Position numbers and translations under genes: made by a program. 64,000 nucleotides of DNA, taken from the NCBI RefSeq assembly GCF_030687715.1, contig NZ_CP117445.1, positions 3,833,501-3,897,500 of the forward strand. Reading direction: 5' to 3'. The stretch comes from Pseudomonas sp. FP2196 (GTDB lineage Bacteria > Pseudomonadota > Gammaproteobacteria > Pseudomonadales > Pseudomonadaceae). The notes under the pieces are model-generated. The model ran no database searches. It had not been told where the DNA came from and was given only the letters and a program-made list of their open reading frames with translations. Positions 37,203-48,197 of the stretch are shown here, piece by piece; the first letter of the stretch is position 1; the number at the start of each line of letters is the position of its first letter.

Positions 37203-39041
37203 ATGGCCGCACCTGCCCCGCCGCTGTCCCACGACGCGATCATCCAGAGTTCCTGGCAACGTTGCCGCGCGTTCGGTCTCGACCATCAAAGCGCCCCGGC
37301 CTTCGATCAACTGCCCGCCGCCGGCATTGCGCAATTGCTCGACAGTCAGCACTCGCTGGTGCAGACCACCCATCAGGAAGTGCTGCCCTACTACGAGAAT
37401 ATCCTCAGCAATTCCAATTGCCTGATCATGCTCGCCGACCATCAGGGCCAGGTGCTGACGTCGTGGGGTACGCAACGGTTTATCGAGCCGAATCTGGCGC
37501 GGGGCTTTCAACCCGGCGCGAGCTGGATGGAGCGCTGCAGCGGCACCAATGCCATCGGCACTGCACTGGCCTGCGAGCAGGCGGTGCATATCGAGCACGA
37601 CGAGCATTTCCTCAAGGCCAACCGCTTCATGACCGGTTCCGCCGCACCGATTTTCGACGCCGAGCGCAAGGTCATCGCGGTGCTCGATGTGTCCAGCGAC
37701 AGCTACCTGCCGCCCTCCCACACCTTGGGCATGGTCAAGATGATGAGCCAGACCGTGGAGAACCGGCTGATCCTCAACCTGTTCCACGGCCAGCACTTTC
37801 AACTGACCTTCAACACCGGGTTGAACAACCTCGACAGCCAATGGGCCGGGCTATTGATTTTTGATGAGAGCGGTCAGGTGCTGTCGGCCAATCGCCGGGC
37901 CGACAATCTATTGGGATTGCGCTTGTCGCGGGTCAGCGTCGAGAGCTTGTTCAAGGTGTCATTGTTGGAGTTGATCAATCAGCCGGACGGTTTGCCGTTC
38001 GCCTTGCAGACGTCCGGACGTAACCGCTTTCAGTGCTTGTTGAAGCGGCCTAAACAGGCACCGATTCAGGCGCGGGTGTTTGCGACTGAACCTAAACCCG
38101 TCGCTGCAACCGCGATCAGCCTCAACACCCTGCACTTTGGCGACAGTCGGGTGGAAAAAGCCGTACGACAGGCCGAACGACTGCTGGAGAAAGACATCCC
38201 GCTGTTGATCCATGGCGAGACCGGCGTTGGCAAAGAGGTGTTCGTCAAAGCCTTGCATCAGGCCAGTTCGCGCAGTAAGCAGGCCTTCATCGCCGTCAAC
38301 TGTGCGGCGATCCCCGCTGAACTGGTGGAGTCAGAGCTATTTGGTTACGAGAAAGGCGCGTTCACTGGCGCTAACCAGAAAGGCAGCATCGGCCTGATCC
38401 GCAAGGCCGACAAAGGCACGCTGTTCCTCGATGAAATCGGCGATATGCCGTTACCTACCCAGGCTCGGCTGTTGCGGGTTTTGCAGGAGCGCTGCGTGCA
38501 ACCGGTCGGTAGCAGCGAATTATTCCCGGTGGATCTGCGGATCATCTCGGCGACGAACCGCTCGCTGCGGGAACAGGTGCAACTGGGGCGTTTCCGCGAG
38601 GATTTGTATTACCGCATCGGTGGCTTGACCCTGGAGTTGCCGCCCTTGAGAGAGCGCAGTGACAAAGAGGCGTTGTTTAAACGGCTCTGGGAACAGCATC
38701 GCGAGCCAACGCAGTGGGCGGGGTTGAGCCGTGAAGTGCTGGAGTTGTTCGACAAGCATCCGTGGCCGGGGAATCTGCGTCAGGTCAGCAGCGTGATGCA
38801 GGTGGCGCTGGCGATGGCTGAGGAGCAACCGGTGCGACCGGAACATTTGCCGGATGATTTTTTTGTCGATCTGGAGATGGAGCCGGTTGAGAGTGCGCAG
38901 CCGCTGGGGCTGGATTTGAATGATGTTGAAGCGTTGAACCGGGAGTTGAAGGCGGCTGGGGGGAATATTTCGCACTTGGCGCGTCGGTTGGGGGTTAGTC
39001 GCAATACGCTTTATAAGCGGTTGCGGCAGTTGGGGGATTGA
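37203..39041 (+). CDS. Sigma-54-dependent activator, AcoR type
   Basis: A 612-residue regulator. An N-terminal GAF-like region covers about 60-200 (ERCSGTNAIGTAL is typical of AcoR relatives). A PAS-like section follows at 210-300, then the AAA+ domain with Walker A GETGVGKE (338-345) and the sigma-54 contact loop GAFTGA (385-390). The C-terminal Fis-type helix-turn-helix reads NISHLARRLGVSRNTLYKRL. It is divergent from the glp operon, whose -24/-12 promoter and TGAACA boxes are the obvious target. The inducer is probably the imported polyol or a product of it. Confidence 0.9.
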   Translation: MAAPAPPLSHDAIIQSSWQRCRAFGLDHQSAPAFDQLPAAGIAQLLDSQHSLVQTTHQEVLPYYENILSNSNCLIMLADHQGQVLTSWGTQRFIEPNLARGFQPGASWMERCSGTNAIGTALACEQAVHIEHDEHFLKANRFMTGSAAPIFDAERKVIAVLDVSSDSYLPPSHTLGMVKMMSQTVENRLILNLFHGQHFQLTFNTGLNNLDSQWAGLLIFDESGQVLSANRRADNLLGLRLSRVSVESLFKVSLLELINQPDGLPFALQTSGRNRFQCLLKRPKQAPIQARVFATEPKPVAATAISLNTLHFGDSRVEKAVRQAERLLEKDIPLLIHGETGVGKEVFVKALHQASSRSKQAFIAVNCAAIPAELVESELFGYEKGAFTGANQKGSIGLIRKADKGTLFLDEIGDMPLPTQARLLRVLQERCVQPVGSSELFPVDLRIISATNRSLREQVQLGRFREDLYYRIGGLTLELPPLRERSDKEALFKRLWEQHREPTQWAGLSREVLELFDKHPWPGNLRQVSSVMQVALAMAEEQPVRPEHLPDDFFVDLEMEPVESAQPLGLDLNDVEALNRELKAAGGNISHLARRLGVSRNTLYKRLRQLGD

Positions 39042-39050
39042 AAGCGCAGA

Positions 39051-39131
39051 TCAAAAGATCGCAGCCTTCGGCAGCTCCTACACGCTGTACGCAATGCCAC
39101 TCCAGGAGCTGCGAAGGCTGCGATCTTTTGA
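39051..39131. repeat. REP inverted pair
   Basis: TCAAAAGATCGCAGCCTTCG and inverted CGAAGGCTGCGATCTTTTGA between the convergent activator and MFS genes. Confidence 0.9.
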
Positions 39132-39147
39132 CTCTAAATCCACGCAA

Positions 39148-40356
39148 TCACTGGCACGTCGACTCTACCTGTGTCGCTGACGCTAAACCGAGCGTACGCA
39201 ACCCAATCAACACAACCGCCATCATCATCACCCCGGCACCAATCGCCACCCCGAACCCCGCACGCGCGCCATAAGCATCAATCACCGGCCCCGTGAGCAT
39301 GCCGCCCAGCGCTACGCCAATGCTGATGCCAGTGGTCATCCACGTCAGCCCTTCTGTCATCCTGGACGCAGGGATGATGATCGTCCCCAGTTTCATCACC
39401 ACAACCATGGTGGGCGCAAACGATATGCCGGCGATAAACAGCATCGCTGACAGGACATAAACATCTGTTGAGAAAACCGGCAGTACGCCGGTGACGGCCG
39501 TGACTAATATCCCGATAAAGAACTGTTTTTCGATTGGCAGGGAAACCCGCAATGCACCGAACGTCAGGCCCGCCACCAGCGAGCCCAACGCATAGGCGGC
39601 GAGGATAAAGGTGGCAGACGCTGGCCAGCCTTGCGCATTGGCGAACGCCACAACGGCGACATCGATTGCTCCGCCAATGACCCCCATTGCCAACAGCGCC
39701 AGCACGATGGTGCGAACGCCGGGAATCAGCAAGGTGGAACCGGTGTGGCTCTTGTGGCCCAAGACCACTTTCGGTTCGGTCTGGCGCTGCAGGAGAAAAG
39801 CCGTTACTCCGATGACCAGCAGCGCCACCGCCACAAGCGGCCCGGCTTCGGCGAAAAAGCTCACACTCAAACCGATCGCCAGTGGCGGGCCGATGATGTA
39901 GGCGAGTTCGGTCAGCACCGTATCCAGGGAGAACGCCGTATGCAGCTGAGGCTTGCCACGGAACAACTGTGTCCAGCGTGCCCTGATCATGGACGGCATG
40001 CTCGGCATCGTCCCCGCCAGCGCGGCAAGTACGAAGAACACTGCGGCGGGAGCCCTGATGTAGACGGCGAAGATCAGCGCCAGCAGCATGACCACGCTGA
40101 ACGCCGTGACGATGGGCAGCACGCGACTCTGGCCATGCTGATCAACGAGTTTCGAGATGCGCGGGCCGAGCAGCGCATTGGCCAGGGTAAACGTGCCGGC
40201 GACTGCGCCGGCCAGCCAGTACACGCCTGTTTGCTGGACCAGCATGGTGATGATGCCAATGCCGATCATTGCTTGTGGCAGTCGGGCAATAGAGCTCGCG
40301 AGCACTAACCCGGTGGCGCCGGGGGTCGTTAGCAGTTCGCGATAGTGATTAGCCAT
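39148..40356 (-). CDS. MFS transporter, substrate unknown
   Basis: A 402-residue inner membrane protein with about 12 hydrophobic segments of the major facilitator superfamily. The Met at 40356 (MANHYRELL) has a GGGAG site in front; the frame extends 14 codons upstream without one. No substrate-specific motif is recognised. It is single and convergent with the sigma-54 activator, so there is no operon partner to suggest a role. Confidence 0.85.
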   Translation of the reverse strand: MANHYRELLTTPGATGLVLASSIARLPQAMIGIGIITMLVQQTGVYWLAGAVAGTFTLANALLGPRISKLVDQHGQSRVLPIVTAFSVVMLLALIFAVYIRAPAAVFFVLAALAGTMPSMPSMIRARWTQLFRGKPQLHTAFSLDTVLTELAYIIGPPLAIGLSVSFFAEAGPLVAVALLVIGVTAFLLQRQTEPKVVLGHKSHTGSTLLIPGVRTIVLALLAMGVIGGAIDVAVVAFANAQGWPASATFILAAYALGSLVAGLTFGALRVSLPIEKQFFIGILVTAVTGVLPVFSTDVYVLSAMLFIAGISFAPTMVVVMKLGTIIIPASRMTEGLTWMTTGISIGVALGGMLTGPVIDAYGARAGFGVAIGAGVMMMAVVLIGLRTLGLASATQVESTCQ

Positions 40357-40480
40357 GATTTCTCCCTTTATTCGTCGCTGGCCAGCATCCCGCTGCATGC
40401 GCGCAGCCAGTGTTGACCGCGTCCGACATCAAGACCTACGCGGACTGCAAAAGCAACCTTGGCTAAGCAGCAGAAAAACA

Positions 40481-40503
40481 AAAACCCGCACAAGGCGGGT
40501 TTT
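40481..40503 (-). terminator. Intrinsic terminator of cysS
   Basis: AAAACCCGC, loop, GCGGGTTTT; on the minus strand it runs into TTTTTGTTTTT. It lies about 70 bases after the cysS stop and may work in both directions. Confidence 0.85.
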
Positions 40504-40508
40504 GTTTT

Positions 40509-40539
40509 GATCGTTCCCACGCAGAGCGTGGGAACGATC
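40509..40539. repeat. Perfect palindrome next to the cysS terminator
   Basis: GATCGTTCCCACGC, loop AGA, GCGTGGGAACGATC. The GTTCCCACGC core is a frequent intergenic palindrome in this genus. Confidence 0.75.
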
Positions 40540-40574
40540 ATCACGGCAGGTTTTGTCTGTAACCGGTAAGGCGA

Positions 40575-41957
40575 TCAGTCAGCCAGACGCCAGGTCGTGC
40601 CGCCCTTGCCATCTTCCAGCACCACGCCCATGGCGGTGAGCTGGTCACGAATACGGTCAGACTCAGCCCAGTCCTTACCGGCCCGTGCCGCCAGACGCGC
40701 TGCAATCAGCGCATCAACTTGCGCCGCATCGACACGCCCTTCAGCGCCCGCCTGGAGGAAATCGTCGGCCTCAAGCTGCAACACGCCCAACACACTGGCC
40801 AGTTCTTTCAGACGTGCCGCCAGACCGGCCGCTGCATTGAGATCGCTCTCACGCAGACGGTTGATCTCACGCACCATCTCGAACAGCACCGCGCAGGCTT
40901 CCGGCGTACCGAAGTCGTCGTTCATTACCGTGGTGAAACGCTCGACGAACGCTTCGCCGCCGGCCGGCGCCACGTTCGGCAGGCCTTTCAACGCGTGGTA
41001 GAAACGCTCGAGTGCGCCTTTGGCGTCCTTGAGGTTGTCTTCCGAGTAGTTGATCGCGCTGCGGTAGTGGCTCGACACCAGCAGGTAACGCACGACTTCC
41101 GGGTGGTACTTGTCGAGCACGTCGCGAATGGTGAAGAAGTTGTTCAAGGACTTGGACATCTTCTCGCCATTGATTCGGATCATGCCGCAATGCATCCACG
41201 CGTTGGCGTAGGTCTTGCCGGTGGCCGCTTCGCTCTGGGCGATTTCGTTTTCGTGGTGCGGGAATTCCAGATCGCTGCCGCCGCCATGAATGTCGAAAGT
41301 CTCACCCAGGCAGCAGGTCGACATCACCGAGCACTCGATGTGCCAGCCCGGACGCCCGGCGCCCCACGGCGATTCCCAGCTTGGCTCGCCCGGTTTGACG
41401 CCTTTCCACAGGACGAAGTCCAGCGGATCTTCCTTCGCTTCGTCGACCTCGATCCGCGCACCGATGCGCAAGTCTTCGATCTTCTTGCGCGACAGCTTGC
41501 CATAGCCCATGAACTTGCCGACGCGGTAGTACACGTCGCCATTGCCCGGGGCGTAGGCGAAACCCTTGTCGATCAGGGTCTGGATCATCGCGTGCATGCC
41601 CGGAATGTGATCCGTGGCGCGCGGTTCCATGTCCGGCTTCTTGATGTTCAGGCGCGCTTCGTCTTCGTGCATCGCGGCGATCATGCGCTCGGTCAACGCT
41701 TCGAACGACTCGCCGTTCTCGTTGGCCCGGTTGATGATCTTGTCGTCGATGTCGGTGATGTTACGCACATAGGTCAGGTTGTAACCGCTGAACCGCAACC
41801 AGCGGGTCACCAGGTCGAACGCGACCATGCTGCGGCCGTGGCCCAGGTGGCAGTAGTCGTACACGGTCATCCCGCAGACGTACATGCGCACGTTGTTGCC
41901 ATCGAGCGGCTTGAAGACTTCTTTGCTCTTGGTGAGCGTGTTGTAGATCGTCAGCAC
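40575..41957 (-). CDS. cysS: Cysteinyl-tRNA synthetase
   Basis: A 460-residue class I aminoacyl-tRNA synthetase that charges tRNA-Cys. Signature motifs are [16 protein letters not shown] (HIGH type, with zinc Cys) and [10 protein letters not shown] (KMSKS). HIECSVMS and EFPHHENE carry the other zinc ligands. The start codon is GTG at 41957, preceded by AAGGAA. It follows glnS by 21 bases and is probably cotranscribed with it. Confidence 0.96.
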   Translation of the reverse strand: MLTIYNTLTKSKEVFKPLDGNNVRMYVCGMTVYDYCHLGHGRSMVAFDLVTRWLRFSGYNLTYVRNITDIDDKIINRANENGESFEALTERMIAAMHEDEARLNIKKPDMEPRATDHIPGMHAMIQTLIDKGFAYAPGNGDVYYRVGKFMGYGKLSRKKIEDLRIGARIEVDEAKEDPLDFVLWKGVKPGEPSWESPWGAGRPGWHIECSVMSTCCLGETFDIHGGGSDLEFPHHENEIAQSEAATGKTYANAWMHCGMIRINGEKMSKSLNNFFTIRDVLDKYHPEVVRYLLVSSHYRSAINYSEDNLKDAKGALERFYHALKGLPNVAPAGGEAFVERFTTVMNDDFGTPEACAVLFEMVREINRLRESDLNAAAGLAARLKELASVLGVLQLEADDFLQAGAEGRVDAAQVDALIAARLAARAGKDWAESDRIRDQLTAMGVVLEDGKGGTTWRLAD

Positions 41958-41978
41958 GTTAATTTCCTTGACGCTAAA

Positions 41979-43679
<1,701 letters not shown>

Positions 43680-43930
43680 AGGATCCTTGACTTACATGTG
43701 CGCGGCCGCAAAGAGGGGCCAGACAAAACAAAGCCGCTATCATAGCCGATGCTGTCAAGGGGCTGACAGAGCAGGCCCTATAAAGGAACGCATTTAATCG
43801 CCGGGAATTGAAAAACAGCCTCGAAATTCGCGCCTGTCACGCTAAACTGCGCACCTTGGCCGAAGCAGGCTGAACCGGTTTTGGGACTCAATGTCCGATA
43901 ACCACGAATTCCTTATAAAGAGTAGCGATC

Positions 43931-44437
43931 ATGACTCAAGTTAAATTGACCACCAATCATGGCGACATCGTCATCGAACTGAACGCTGAAAAGGCGCCGA
44001 TCACCGTCGCCAACTTCATCGAGTACGTCAAAGCCGGTCACTACGAAAACACTGTTTTCCACCGTGTCATCGGTAACTTCATGATCCAGGGCGGCGGTTT
44101 CGAGCCAGGCATGAAGGAAAAGAAAGACAAGCGCCCAAGCATCCAGAACGAAGCGGACAACGGCCTGCCGAACGAGAAGTACACCGTCGCCATGGCCCGC
44201 ACCATGGAGCCGCATTCGGCTTCCGCGCAGTTCTTCATCAACGTGGCTGACAACAGCTTCCTGAACCACAGCGCCAAGACCACCCAGGGTTGGGGTTACG
44301 CCGTGTTCGGTAAAGTGACCGCCGGTACCGACGTTGTCGACAAGATCAAAGGTGTTTCGACCACTTCCAAGGCCGGCCACCAGGACGTACCAGCAGACGA
44401 CGTGATCATCGAGAAAGCCGAGATCATCGAAGCGTGA
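43931..44437 (+). CDS. ppiB: Peptidyl-prolyl cis-trans isomerase B (cyclophilin)
   Basis: A 168-residue cyclophilin with no signal peptide, so cytoplasmic. Catalytic and substrate-contact blocks are [31 protein letters not shown] and WGYAVFGKV. It overlaps lpxH in a GTGA arrangement (44434-44437). Confidence 0.95.
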   Translation: MTQVKLTTNHGDIVIELNAEKAPITVANFIEYVKAGHYENTVFHRVIGNFMIQGGGFEPGMKEKKDKRPSIQNEADNGLPNEKYTVAMARTMEPHSASAQFFINVADNSFLNHSAKTTQGWGYAVFGKVTAGTDVVDKIKGVSTTSKAGHQDVPADDVIIEKAEIIEA

Positions 44438-45186
44438 TATTGCTGATTTCAGACTTGCATCTGGAAGAGGAGCGCCCGGACATTACCCGGGCGTTTCTGG
44501 ATTTGCTCGCCGGACGCGCCCGCTCGGCGAGTGCGTTGTATATTCTGGGCGACTTCTTCGAGGCGTGGATTGGCGACGACGCCATGACGCCCTTCCAGCG
44601 CTCCATCTGCCAGGCCCTGCGCGAATTGAGCGACAGCGGCACGGCCATTTTTCTGATGCACGGCAATCGCGACTTCATGCTCGGCAAGGCCTTCTGCAAA
44701 CAGGCCGGCTGCACATTATTGAAGGACCCGAGTGTCGTGCAGTTTTACGGCGAGCCGGTGCTGTTGATGCACGGCGACAGCCTCTGCACCCGCGACGTCG
44801 GCTATATGAAGCTGCGTCGTTACCTGCGTAATCCGATCACCCTGTTTATCTTGCGGAACCTGCCTTTAAGCACCCGGCATAAACTGGCGCGCAAACTGCG
44901 CAGCGAGAGCCGCGCGCAGGTGCGGATGAAGGCCAATGACATTGTCGATGTCACGCCGGAAGAGATTCCGCGGATCATGCAGGAATTTGGCGTTAAAACC
45001 CTGATTCACGGGCACACCCATCGCCCCGCGATCCATAAGCTGCAGCTCGGTGAGCAAGCGGCGAAGCGGATTGTGCTGGGGGATTGGGATCGTCAGGGGT
45101 GGGCGTTGCAGGTGGATGAGAGCGGCTATGCCTTGGCGCCGTTCGACTTCGCCCCGCCTCCACAACTGGCAGCGCCGGCTAACTGA
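44434..45186 (+). CDS. lpxH: UDP-2,3-diacylglucosamine diphosphatase LpxH
   Basis: A 250-residue metallophosphoesterase that hydrolyses UDP-2,3-diacylglucosamine to lipid X in lipid A synthesis. Metal ligands are visible in SDLHL (D7, H9), LGDFFEAW (D40), HGNRD (N78), MHGDS (H113) and HGHTH (192-196). The start is GTG at 44434, overlapping the ppiB stop, which is the usual neighbour in Pseudomonas. Confidence 0.95.
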   Translation: MILLISDLHLEEERPDITRAFLDLLAGRARSASALYILGDFFEAWIGDDAMTPFQRSICQALRELSDSGTAIFLMHGNRDFMLGKAFCKQAGCTLLKDPSVVQFYGEPVLLMHGDSLCTRDVGYMKLRRYLRNPITLFILRNLPLSTRHKLARKLRSESRAQVRMKANDIVDVTPEEIPRIMQEFGVKTLIHGHTHRPAIHKLQLGEQAAKRIVLGDWDRQGWALQVDESGYALAPFDFAPPPQLAAPAN

Positions 45187-45202
45187 CGAAACACACAACC
45201 AA

Positions 45203-45292
45203 TGTAGGAGTGAGCCTGCTCGCGATGGCGATATCACCTTCAACATCTCTGTTGACGGATACACCGCTATCGCGAGCAGGCTCACTCCTACA
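45203..45292. repeat. REP inverted pair
   Basis: TGTAGGAGTGAGCCTGCTCG and inverted copy between the convergent lpxH and emrB genes. Confidence 0.92.
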
Positions 45293-45294
45293 GA

Positions 45295-46824
45295 TCAGTG
45301 ACCGCTGGCGGCCGGCCCCGCCTTGGCAGCAAACGGCGGCTTCGCCAGCCACACGATCAGAATCAACCCCATAAATCCCCACCCCAGCAACGTGAAGTAA
45401 TCCACGGTGGAAAGCATGTACGCCTGGCTGGTCAAAATCTGATCCATCTGTGCATAAGCCGATTGGCTCGCACCGCCTAAATGATTCAAGGTCTCGCGAG
45501 TCGCCGGTTCGAAGGTGCTGATGCTTTCACTCATGTACGCATGATGCTGGTCTGCCCGGCGAATCCAGATCCAAGTGGTCAACGACGCGGCAAAGCTGCC
45601 GCCCAACGTCCGCAAGAACGTCGCAAGGCCCGCACCGTCGGCAATCTGGCTCGGCGGCAAGTCCGACATCAGAATGCTCAAGGTCGGCATAAAGAACAGC
45701 GCCACACCAATGCCCATGAACAGTTGCACCAGAGCGATGTGCTGGAAGTCCACTTCATTGGTGAACCCGGCGCGCATGAAGCAGCTCAGGCCAATCGCCA
45801 GAAACGCCAGCCCGGCCAGCAAGCGCAGGTCGAACTTGTTCGCGTACTTGCCGACAAACGGCGACAGCAGCACCGGCAGAATGCCGATCGGCGCCACAGC
45901 CAGACCCGCCCAGGTTGCGGTGTAACCCATTTGCGTCTGCAACCACTGCGGCAGGATCAGATTGATGCCGAAGAATCCGGCGTAACCCAACACCAGCACC
46001 AGCGTGCCGATACGGAAGTTGCGATGGGCGAACAGCCGCAGATTCACCACAGGATGCTGGTCGGTCATTTCCCAGATAACGAACACCGCCAGCGCGATCA
46101 CCGAAATCGCTGCGCCGATGATGATGAAGTTCGATTCGAACCAGTCCAGGTCATTGCCCTTGTCGAGGATCACCTGCAACGCGCCGACGCCAATGATCAG
46201 CGTGATCAGACCGACGTAGTCCATCGGCTGACGACTGGTTTCCACCGGACGTTTGGCCAGTTGCGAACGCACGACCATCACCGCAAAGATCCCGATCGGC
46301 ACGTTGATGAAGAAGATCCACGGCCAGCTGTAACTGTCAGTGATCCAGCCTCCGAGAATGGGGCCTGCAATCGGCGCAACCACCGTGACCATGGCGAGCA
46401 ACGCCAAAGCCATCCCCCGTTTCGCGGGGGGATAAACGGCGATCAACAGGGTTTGCGTCATCGGGTACAGCGGCCCGGCCACCAGGCCTTGCAACACGCG
46501 AAAGCCGATCAGTTCGGGCATCGACGTCGAAATACCGCAGAGAAACGAGGCCAGCACAAACAAAATCGTGGCCCAGAGAAACAGCTTCACCTCGCCGAAG
46601 CGCCGGCTCAACCAACCAGTCAACGGCAGCGCAATCGCGTTACTCACGGCAAACGAGGTGATCACCCAGGTGCCCTGCTCCGAACTCACCCCAAGGTTGC
46701 CGGAAATCGTCGGCAACGCCACGTTGGCAATGGTGGTGTCGAGCACTTGCATGAACGTCGCCAGCGACAGGCCGATGGTGCTGAGCAACAGGCTGGGCGG
46801 CGTGAAAGAGGCGTTATTGCTCAT
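45295..46824 (-). CDS. emrB: DHA2-family MFS drug exporter, EmrB type
   Basis: A 509-residue inner membrane antiporter with about 14 hydrophobic segments. Motif LDTTIANVALPTI in helix 1 and GWLSRRFGEVK (loop 2-3) identify the EmrB/QacA group. With EmrA and the outer membrane channel encoded upstream it forms a drug efflux pump. A REP pair lies in the 155-base gap after emrA. Confidence 0.92.
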   Translation of the reverse strand: MSNNASFTPPSLLLSTIGLSLATFMQVLDTTIANVALPTISGNLGVSSEQGTWVITSFAVSNAIALPLTGWLSRRFGEVKLFLWATILFVLASFLCGISTSMPELIGFRVLQGLVAGPLYPMTQTLLIAVYPPAKRGMALALLAMVTVVAPIAGPILGGWITDSYSWPWIFFINVPIGIFAVMVVRSQLAKRPVETSRQPMDYVGLITLIIGVGALQVILDKGNDLDWFESNFIIIGAAISVIALAVFVIWEMTDQHPVVNLRLFAHRNFRIGTLVLVLGYAGFFGINLILPQWLQTQMGYTATWAGLAVAPIGILPVLLSPFVGKYANKFDLRLLAGLAFLAIGLSCFMRAGFTNEVDFQHIALVQLFMGIGVALFFMPTLSILMSDLPPSQIADGAGLATFLRTLGGSFAASLTTWIWIRRADQHHAYMSESISTFEPATRETLNHLGGASQSAYAQMDQILTSQAYMLSTVDYFTLLGWGFMGLILIVWLAKPPFAAKAGPAASGH

Positions 46825-46880
46825 TGTGAATCCTATGAAACCTGATTAGCGCCGCATCTGTTACAGATGCAACTGCCCTT

Positions 46881-46970
46881 TGTGGGAGCGAGCCTGCTCG
46901 CGAAAGCGGTGTGTCAGACCACTTCTGTGTTGAATGTCAGGCAGCATTCGCGAGCAGGCTCGCTCCCACA
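46881..46970. repeat. REP inverted pair inside the efflux operon
   Basis: TGTGGGAGCGAGCCTGCTCG and inverted CGAGCAGGCTCGCTCCCACA, between emrA and emrB. Confidence 0.92.
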
Positions 46971-46979
46971 GGGAAAGAT

Positions 46980-48182
46980 TCAGCGTTGCGCGGTTTTGCT
47001 GGCCGCAGCGCTGTTGTCGTGGATCAGCTGAGCGATCATCGCGTCGGCTTCGGCCAGTTGACGGTCGTAGACGTTGGTGCTGAACGAGGCTTTCTGCGGC
47101 GGCTGCTGAGCCAACACAGGGCCGCTCTGGTCATGCAGATTGACCTCGACGTTGGTCGACAGACCGACACGCAGCGGGTGCTTGGCCAGTTCTTCGGCGT
47201 TGATGTGAATCCGCACCGGCACACGCTGAACGATCTTGATCCAGTTACCGGTGGCGTTCTGCGCTGGCAACAGGGCAAACGCGCTGCCGGTACCGGCGCC
47301 GAGGCTGTCGACGGTGCCGCTGTATTTCACGTCGCTGCCATAGATGTCGGATTCGATGTCGACTGGCTGACCGATGCGCATGTCACGCAGTTGGGTTTCC
47401 TTGAAGTTGGCGTCGATCCACAGTTGATCCAGTGGAATCACCGCCATCAGCGCGGTGCCCGGCTGTACGCGCTGCCCGAGTTGCACGGTGCGTTTGGCGA
47501 CGTAACCGGTGACTGGCGCGATCAAGGTGCTGCGCGCATTGGTCAGGTAGGCCTGACGCAGATCCGCAGCGGCCGACATCACGTCCGGGTGCGACGACAC
47601 CACAGTGTCGTCGACCAGCGCGCTGGTGGTTTTCAGTTGCTGTTTGGCGTTGGCCAGGGCGTTTTGCGCCGAGGTCAGGTCATCGCGAGCGTGGGACAGT
47701 TCTTCCTGGGAAATCGCCCCGCCCTGCGCCAGGTTTTTCCGGCGGTTGTAGTTGTCCTGCGCCTTCTGCACTTCGGCCTGTTGCGCGTTGACCTGGGCTT
47801 TCATGCCATCAACGTTGCTGTACAAGCCACGCACTTGACGCACGGTGCGCGCCAGTTTCGCTTTGGCACTTTGCAGGCCGACTTCAGCATCGTTCGGGTC
47901 GAAATTGATCAGCACCTGACCTTCGTGGACCAGATCGCCATCGTCAGCGCCGATGCTGACCACGGTGCCGGTCACCAGCGGAGTGATTTCCACGACGTTA
48001 CCGTTGACGTAGGCGTCGTCGGTGCTTTCGTTAAAGCGCCCGATGAATTCGTGATAGGCCCAGACGCCCGCACACGCGAGGAGGACAATAACGGTCAGCG
48101 CCAGCAGCATCACTTTGCGTTTACGCGGGTTGCCGGTGTCCGGGGTGTTGTCTTGAGCTTGAGTGTTTTCGGCAGTGGCCAT
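46980..48182 (-). CDS. emrA: Membrane fusion protein, EmrA type
   Basis: A 400-residue HlyD-family adaptor. One N-terminal helix (KVMLLALTVIVLLACAGVWAY) anchors it, then YVNGNVVEITPLVTGTV begins the lipoyl/barrel part; a long coiled coil lies at about 110-210. It bridges EmrB and the outer membrane channel. It starts 15 bases after the channel gene. Confidence 0.92.
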   Translation of the reverse strand: MATAENTQAQDNTPDTGNPRKRKVMLLALTVIVLLACAGVWAYHEFIGRFNESTDDAYVNGNVVEITPLVTGTVVSIGADDGDLVHEGQVLINFDPNDAEVGLQSAKAKLARTVRQVRGLYSNVDGMKAQVNAQQAEVQKAQDNYNRRKNLAQGGAISQEELSHARDDLTSAQNALANAKQQLKTTSALVDDTVVSSHPDVMSAAADLRQAYLTNARSTLIAPVTGYVAKRTVQLGQRVQPGTALMAVIPLDQLWIDANFKETQLRDMRIGQPVDIESDIYGSDVKYSGTVDSLGAGTGSAFALLPAQNATGNWIKIVQRVPVRIHINAEELAKHPLRVGLSTNVEVNLHDQSGPVLAQQPPQKASFSTNVYDRQLAEADAMIAQLIHDNSAAASKTAQR

Positions 48183-48197
48183 GACAAATACCTTGAA

